Assembly (NCBI GenBank): GCA_900754755.1
Contig: CAAEEC010000009.1
Coordinates: 1 to 8,481 of the forward strand
Reading direction: 5' to 3'
From: Clostridia bacterium
GTDB lineage: Bacteria; Bacillota; Clostridia; Christensenellales; Aristaeellaceae
DNA: 8,481 bases
In this document: positions 1 through 3,821 of the stretch, piece after piece
Layout: each line of letters starts with the position of its first letter
Numbering within the stretch: the first letter of the stretch is position 1
Translations under genes and position numbers: made by a program
The notes under the pieces: model-generated
Database searches by the model: none
Seen by the model: the letters and a program-made list of their open reading frames with translations, nothing else
What the model was told of the DNA's origin: nothing

Positions 1-53
1 ATCGCCTGCGCAACCTCTGGATCCGCCGCACGAATCACGCGAAAATCCATCAT
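1..53 (-). CDS. 5' end of an unidentified protein gene (partial)
   Basis: Only the first 17 codons are inside the window; the product begins MMDFRVIRAADPEVAQA. The start is supported by a GAGGTGG ribosome binding site at 60-66, six bases before the ATG at 53, and by a consensus promoter at 89-117. The second ATG, at 50, is also possible. The opening pattern (a short beta-like stretch, then a DPE-VAQA helix start) resembles the N terminus of GNAT acetyltransferases, but 17 residues cannot establish a family. It has its own promoter, so it is probably not simply co-transcribed with the kinase gene upstream. Confidence 0.6.
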   Translation of the reverse strand, partial: MMDFRVIRAADPEVAQA

Positions 54-88
54 AATTGGCCACCTCATATCGTATGAAATTGAATCTT

Positions 89-117
89 AGTATACGCGCA
101 ATGGGCAGGATTTTCAA
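89..117 (-). promoter_or_regulatory. Sigma-A promoter for the gene leaving the left edge
   Basis: Read on the minus strand, there is a -35 TTGAAA (112-117), a 17-base spacer and a -10 TATACT (89-94). The predicted start of transcription is near 82, about 30 bases before the ATG at 53. This is 5/6 and 5/6 to consensus with ideal spacing, and it lies just after the kinase stop codon at 129. Confidence 0.75.
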
Positions 118-128
118 GACGGGATTCG

Positions 129-785
129 TTAAAGGAATGCATTTTCTTCGGATTTGTCCTGCATATTTCCACGCAGCGGAAACGTGACCCCAAAGATTGT
201 GCGGCCTCCCTTACATCTGGCGTGCAGCGTGCCGCCGTGCAAAGTGGTGAAATGCTGCACTTCTCGCAGGCCGAATCCATGCGTTTCACTATGTGGAGAC
301 AGGGATAGGGGATCTTGCGAAAAACCCGCGCCGTCGTCCGCCACTTCCAATTCAAACCGATCCCCAAAGGCGCGCGCCCGCAAAACGACGCGATGGCATG
401 CGTGGCGCAAAGCGTTGGAGAGTAGATTTGCCGCGATGCGCTCCAGTTTGTCCGCGTCAAAGGAAAAGCAAATCGAAGGCGATGCGGTTTCAAAGGCGAG
501 CTCAATACTAGTCTGGCGCGCGGCAGGCTGGAATTGACGAACAACCTTTTGCAGCAAGGCAATCGCATCGCCAGACGCGCAGGTCAGCGTGCAATCCATG
601 GCGCGGGAATCCTCCAGCATATGGTTCAAAAGGCGCGTGGCGTTTTGAACGTTTTCCTCCAGGATTCCAACGTAGTCACAGATGCGCGGCGAACGATCGC
701 CAGCTTCTATAGCAATCATTTGCGCACTGGCCAGCATGGTGTGAATGGCGATGCGCAGATCGTGCGCGGCGGCGATGTTGTGCAT
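129..785 (-). CDS. Small soluble sensor histidine kinase (HisKA + HATPase_c)
   Basis: A 218-residue two-component-type histidine kinase. The H-box is at the very N terminus (AAHDLR, His8 as likely phosphoacceptor), followed by a dimerisation helical hairpin to about residue 65. The ATP-binding domain has an N-box (ANLLSNALRHA, Asn120 and Asn124), a G1 box (DDGAGF, Asp150-Gly154) and a G2 box (HGFGLREV, 169-176). There is no membrane segment and no input domain, so it is cytosolic and must get its signal from another protein or from its own core. The ATG at 785 is preferred because GGGAGGG (794-800) lies 8 bases upstream; an in-frame TTG at 821 lacks such a site. No response regulator is in the window. 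The kinase family is secure; the role is unknown. Confidence 0.85.
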   Translation of the reverse strand: MHNIAAAHDLRIAIHTMLASAQMIAIEAGDRSPRICDYVGILEENVQNATRLLNHMLEDSRAMDCTLTCASGDAIALLQKVVRQFQPAARQTSIELAFETASPSICFSFDADKLERIAANLLSNALRHACHRVVLRARAFGDRFELEVADDGAGFSQDPLSLSPHSETHGFGLREVQHFTTLHGGTLHARCKGGRTIFGVTFPLRGNMQDKSEENAFL

Positions 786-808
786 ACATATATCCCTCCC
801 GGTGATAC

Positions 809-838
809 AATATATGCACAATGTGCGTAGGGTATGAA
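809..838 (-). promoter_or_regulatory. Possible weak kinase promoter with a palindrome in the spacer
   Basis: On the minus strand, TATATT (809-814) could be a -10 and TTCATA (833-838) a poor -35 with an 18-base spacer. Between them is a perfect 5+1+5 palindrome, GCACAATGTGC at 816-826, placed where a repressor would block the promoter. The -35 overlaps the U-run of the SRP RNA terminator. The match is weak, and leaky read-through from the SRP RNA gene could instead express the kinase. Confidence 0.3.
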
Positions 839-850
839 AAAACCCATGGG
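837..850 (-). terminator. U-run terminator at the end of the SRP RNA
   Basis: The 3' end of the RNA gene reads CCCATGGG followed by six T (837-842) on the minus strand. The 3' arm GCCCATGGG pairs with CTCATGGGC at the 5' end of the RNA (957-965, nine pairs including one G-U). The closing helix plus the U tract gives an intrinsic-terminator layout; the GC-rich inner stem may help. Confidence 0.6.
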
Positions 851-967
851 CTCAGGCCAGAAATTCCCGCGGCGCGCGCTGCAATCGCTTATTGCTGCTG
901 CCTTCCGGCCCTGACAAGGTTCACGACACAACGCCGCACGGGTTCCAACCATCATCGCCCATGAGCA
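840..967 (-). ncRNA. ffs: Signal recognition particle RNA, small bacterial (4.5S-like) type
   Basis: The minus strand carries the diagnostic domain IV apical region GTCAGGGCCGGAAGGCAGCA, with the GGAA tetraloop closed by CC/GG and the asymmetric internal loop that binds Ffh. The two ends pair in a nine-base closing helix (957-965 with 843-851), and the inner arms are GC-rich and partly complementary. The length is about 125 nt, matching the small SRP RNAs without an Alu domain rather than the roughly 270-nt Bacillus type. Ends are estimated from the -10 at 974-979 and the U-run at 837-842. The RNA forms SRP with Ffh for co-translational membrane targeting. It sits alone between an adaptor gene and a kinase gene. 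Confidence 0.93.
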
Positions 968-973
968 ACACTT

Positions 974-1018
974 AGTATAACACAGCGCAGGATAAAGCGC
1001 AAGTAAAAAATTAAAAAA
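974..1018 (-). promoter_or_regulatory. SRP RNA promoter with A/T-tract UP-like element
   Basis: On the minus strand there is a -10 TATACT (974-979), a 17-base spacer and a -35 TTGCGC (997-1002). Immediately upstream are two six-base T runs separated by AA (1005-1010 and 1013-1018), the layout of an UP element that binds the RNA polymerase alpha subunit at stable-RNA promoters. The same T runs lie just after the adaptor gene stop (1051) and could also act as a U-rich tail for that transcript, although I see no convincing stem before them. Confidence 0.75.
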
Positions 1019-1050
1019 GTTCCAATGCTGTTTTTTCACCTGAATGCGCA

Positions 1051-2169
1051 TCAAATTCCATCGACAAGCACACTTTGTCCGTCGGACAGAGATTCTCCAG
1101 TAGAAACGACAATCTTGTCGCCAGGCGACAATCCGTCGAGGACGGAAATGTGTACGCCATCGTTTTCGCCGGTTATCACGCTTTTTTCGCGAACGGTATA
1201 CACCATTTCCCCCCAGTCGCCCGTAGCAGCTTCTAGGACAAAAACGTGGTTGTTCCGCACGGCTTCCAGGGGCAGGAGGGTTTGACGGTAGGGGGATTGC
1301 AGGCGTACGGTGAGGGAAAGCACGTCTCCAGGCGCGCAGGCGCCATCTAGATAAACGCGCACCGCACCGCCGCCTGCAGGCACAATTCGGGCGGGCACCG
1401 CGCCGCCGTCCGTCTCGAGCACGGCGGAAATCTGCCACTGTGCGCCGCGTGCGTCGGGCGCTCCCGCCAAAACTGCGTAGAGGTATATTTCCTGGTTTAA
1501 AGCGGCCAGTGAGCACAGCGGGGAAAGGCCGCCGTAGGCCGCTCCTTCGCAGGTGGATACACCGCATATCGTGCTGGTCGCTTGGGCGCGTAGAACCCAG
1601 CCGTCGTTTTGCAGGGAGGTGAAAATGTCTGCATACTCGCGCGCCTGCTTTACCGTCTCGCGTGCTTGCGCGATGCTTTTGCCTTCATAGAAGCCCGCGT
1701 CGAGTCGGTCAATTTCCGCGCGGATGGCGGCGGCCTGCTCACGCGTCTGCCTGCCATCGAGCCGCTGGACGAGTTCCTCACGCGCGCTTGCAATGGCGCT
1801 TTCCAAGTGGGAAAGTTCTGCCTCTGCGGATAGTGCGGCGGCGTTTGCGCTCAAAGCCAAGTGTTCCCCCTCGGGCGCGTAAAACGAGACGAGCGCGTCT
1901 CCGGCTTGAACGACGTCGCCCGGCTTCACCCATACGGTTTCAACGGTCAAACTTTGTTCCAGTGGAAAGGGTAGGTATGCGTACGCATATTCCTCTGCGC
2001 GCAGAGAAAAGTCCGTCAGATCATAGCGATAGGAGAGCACGCCGCCTGTGGCGGCTTCAACGCGCACCCGGGGCAGAGCGGCGCGGTAGATCGTACGGGA
2101 ACAGAAGGTGAGAACGAGCATCACAGCAAAAAAGGCGATGGCAGCGCGCGCGGGGCGGCGGTTTTTCAT
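1051..2169 (-). CDS. HlyD/MacA-type membrane-fusion (periplasmic adaptor-like) protein
   Basis: A 372-residue protein with one N-terminal membrane anchor (about 8-25, after a basic MKNRRPAR start) and an extracytoplasmic body. The first half of a biotinyl/lipoyl-like domain is at 77-97 (WVKPGDVVQAGDALVSF). An Ala/Glu/Arg-rich coiled-coil hairpin covers about 104-182. The second lipoyl half is at 189-222, then a beta-barrel, and the C-terminal domain ends with GLSPGDKIVVSTGESLSDGQ, typical of RND/MacA-type adaptors. It is last in the operon: its start is 12 bases after the MalG-like stop, with GGGAGGAT as ribosome binding site. Adaptors of this family normally work with exporters such as MacB, but the only transporter parts here are MalF/MalG-type importers. 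Its role is therefore unclear; it may brace or gate the importer or act with an exporter elsewhere. The fold is confident, the function is not. Confidence 0.82.
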   Translation of the reverse strand: MKNRRPARAAIAFFAVMLVLTFCSRTIYRAALPRVRVEAATGGVLSYRYDLTDFSLRAEEYAYAYLPFPLEQSLTVETVWVKPGDVVQAGDALVSFYAPEGEHLALSANAAALSAEAELSHLESAIASAREELVQRLDGRQTREQAAAIRAEIDRLDAGFYEGKSIAQARETVKQAREYADIFTSLQNDGWVLRAQATSTICGVSTCEGAAYGGLSPLCSLAALNQEIYLYAVLAGAPDARGAQWQISAVLETDGGAVPARIVPAGGGAVRVYLDGACAPGDVLSLTVRLQSPYRQTLLPLEAVRNNHVFVLEAATGDWGEMVYTVREKSVITGENDGVHISVLDGLSPGDKIVVSTGESLSDGQSVLVDGI

Positions 2170-2181
2170 GGTTGATCCTCC

Positions 2182-2991
2182 CTACAGCTTCAGGTGTTTC
2201 ACGCCTTCGATCAGTTCGTTTTCAAATAGGAAATACAGCAAAACGACGGGAACCATGTACAGAACCGCACCGGCAAAGCGCGCGCTTGCCGACGTGAGCG
2301 CATTCAGCCGCAGGGAAAGGGGCTGAAGCCATTCGTCTTTAAGCAGGATGAGCGGCTGTTCCACCATATTCCAGCTTTCTGCAAAGGCGAGCAGCGCCGC
2401 CGCCAGGATCCCGGCGTGCACGTTGGGCGCGACGATGCGCGTGAGCACGCGCAGCTGGGAAGAAGTGTCCAGATACGCGGCTTCGAGCATGGCACCGGGC
2501 ATTTCGCGAATGAACTGGCTCAGCAAAACTGCGCCCATGGGCGCAAACGCGGCGGGCAGGAGCAGCGCCCACCAGGTATTGTATAGATGGAGAGCACGGA
2601 CGAGCAGGTATTGAGGCAACAATGTGACCTGAAAGGGCAGCAACATGGCGAATCCATAAAAGAACCTCAGGCATCCGCGCCCCGGAAAGCGCGCGTGGGC
2701 GAGCGCATATCCGGCCACGAGCGAAACCACCGCGTTGAGCGCCGTGGCACAGAGGGCAATTCCCAGCGAATTCCAGAACGTCGCGAGATAGGCCTGGCTC
2801 GCGAAGAGCAGCTCCCAGTAGCCGGAAAGCGTCGCTTCCCGGGGAATCGGACAGAACGCGGCTCCGTCCGCGTAAATCTTGTCTAGATCCCTGTCGCTCA
2901 TAAACGATGAAAGCACGATCATGGCCGGTGGCAGGAGAAACAGCGCGACGATCAGCGCGGCCCCAACCTTTGACAATCGTATTTTCCTCAT
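2182..2991 (-). CDS. MalG-like carbohydrate ABC transporter permease
   Basis: A 269-residue inner-membrane permease with about six membrane segments (first at 8-29; others near 73-97, 107-131, 137-160, 192-208 and 240-256). The cytoplasmic coupling (EAA) loop is EAAYLDTSSQLRVLTRIVAP at 170-189; the usual Gly is Thr176 and the usual Leu before Pro is Ala188. The C terminus ELIEGVKHLKL is typical of the CUT1 MalG side. The ATG at 2991 is chosen because it shares four bases (ATGA) with the upstream permease stop and follows an AAGGAGG site; the longer open frame upstream (to 3621) is only a shadow of the MalF gene. It pairs with that permease to form the import channel. No ATPase is encoded here, so a shared MsmX-type ATPase is inferred. 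Confidence 0.92.
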   Translation of the reverse strand: MRKIRLSKVGAALIVALFLLPPAMIVLSSFMSDRDLDKIYADGAAFCPIPREATLSGYWELLFASQAYLATFWNSLGIALCATALNAVVSLVAGYALAHARFPGRGCLRFFYGFAMLLPFQVTLLPQYLLVRALHLYNTWWALLLPAAFAPMGAVLLSQFIREMPGAMLEAAYLDTSSQLRVLTRIVAPNVHAGILAAALLAFAESWNMVEQPLILLKDEWLQPLSLRLNALTSASARFAGAVLYMVPVVLLYFLFENELIEGVKHLKL

Positions 2992-3821
2992 AGCGTGCGC
3001 CTCCTTTCCCGGAGGATCGCGCCCAGGGCAGCGGGCGCAAGCAGCGCACCGAAAAACAGCAGCGCGGCAGCGGTTAGAACGGGATATTCCAGCCGGGCAA
3101 AATGGTTGTTCATATAGTGTTGCAACAGGTACGCGCCGTCGACGGGATAATTGCCGTACAGCAGATAGGCTTCCCGAAACAGGCGCAGGTTGTAAGCGGC
3201 CGCCAGCACCGCGACGAATCCCACGATCCCGGCGATGGAGGGCAACGTAATGCGAAAGAAACGTGTCGCGCTCCCTGCTCCGTCCAGCGCTGCGGCTTCG
3301 TACAGCTCGCCGGGCACGCTCGAGAGCGCCGCCAGAAAGACCAGCGTCGAAAACCCGGCGTGTTTCCATAGATAAATAGCGAAAAGCACGCCGCGCGCAC
3401 CGCCTAGCGGGAATTTTTGAAAGGCGTCGGTCACCGCCGCGCTGGGCAGCAGCATGGGCATTAGCAAGGCGACGCGTAACGCGGGCAGCGCAGTGCCATG
3501 GCGCTGAACGAAGAGCGACAGCGGAAGGGAAAACGCCAGTAGCGCGGGTACGCACAGCGCGGCGAGCACGACGGTATTGAAAACGCCCACGCGGAAATTG
3601 CGGTTTGCTAAGACAGCGCAATACTGCTCGAGTCCCACGAAGCGTTGGGTGAACGCGCTGTCCAGCAGGGAATAGCGCGCTGAGCCGATTAGCGGCAATA
3701 GGTAAAACAGCAGCATGCCCGCGAAGCAGGGCAGCGCCAGCAGCAATAGGCGGCGGTTGAGCGTTCCGCCGCGCCTGGTTCGCGGCGGAACACGGCTTGC
3801 GGCGTGGATCTTTCTATTCAT
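2988..3821 (-). CDS. MalF-like sugar ABC transporter permease
   Basis: A 277-residue permease with an unusually basic, roughly 23-residue cytoplasmic tail, then about six membrane segments (first at 24-46; others near 77-104, 113-131, 145-166, 195-210 and 247-269). It carries an intact EAA loop, EAAALDGAGSATRFFRITLP (175-194), the docking site for the ABC ATPase. The ATG at 3821 lies inside the last codons of the sensor/binding-protein gene (8-base overlap, ATGAATAG) and has no good ribosome binding site, which points to translational coupling. A frame extending to 3896 exists but lies wholly within the upstream gene. A strong hairpin (3763-3791) covers codons 11-20. It belongs to the CUT1/MalF side of the heterodimer; the substrate cannot be told from sequence. 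Confidence 0.9.
   Translation of the reverse strand: MNRKIHAASRVPPRTRRGGTLNRRLLLLALPCFAGMLLFYLLPLIGSARYSLLDSAFTQRFVGLEQYCAVLANRNFRVGVFNTVVLAALCVPALLAFSLPLSLFVQRHGTALPALRVALLMPMLLPSAAVTDAFQKFPLGGARGVLFAIYLWKHAGFSTLVFLAALSSVPGELYEAAALDGAGSATRFFRITLPSIAGIVGFVAVLAAAYNLRLFREAYLLYGNYPVDGAYLLQHYMNNHFARLEYPVLTAAALLFFGALLAPAALGAILRERRRTL
3763..3791 (-). repeat. Perfect 11-bp inverted repeat at the binding-protein/permease junction
   Basis: GTTCCGCCGCG (3763-3773) and CGCGGCGGAAC (3781-3791) are perfectly complementary across a 7-base loop. The hairpin begins 22 bases after the stop codon of the sensor/binding-protein gene and sits inside the first 20 codons of the permease gene. It has no U-run, so it is not a terminator. 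Stem-loops after binding-protein genes in ABC operons are known to protect the upstream mRNA and lower permease expression; that role is inferred here. Confidence 0.7.

Noticed and set aside
1005..1018. Intrinsic terminator of the adaptor transcript
   Set aside because: The T runs are present, but no convincing stem precedes them. They fit better as an UP-like element of the SRP RNA promoter, though a double role is possible.
716..1567. Minus-strand 283-codon frame across the SRP RNA gene
   Set aside because: It runs through the SRP RNA, its promoter and the adaptor gene in another frame, and is very Arg-rich, so it is a shadow frame.
2992..3621. Upstream extension of the MalG-like frame (total 479 codons)
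   Set aside because: The extra residues are Arg/Ala-rich out-of-frame reading of the MalF-like gene. The ATG at 2991 has a good ribosome binding site and an ATGA overlap.
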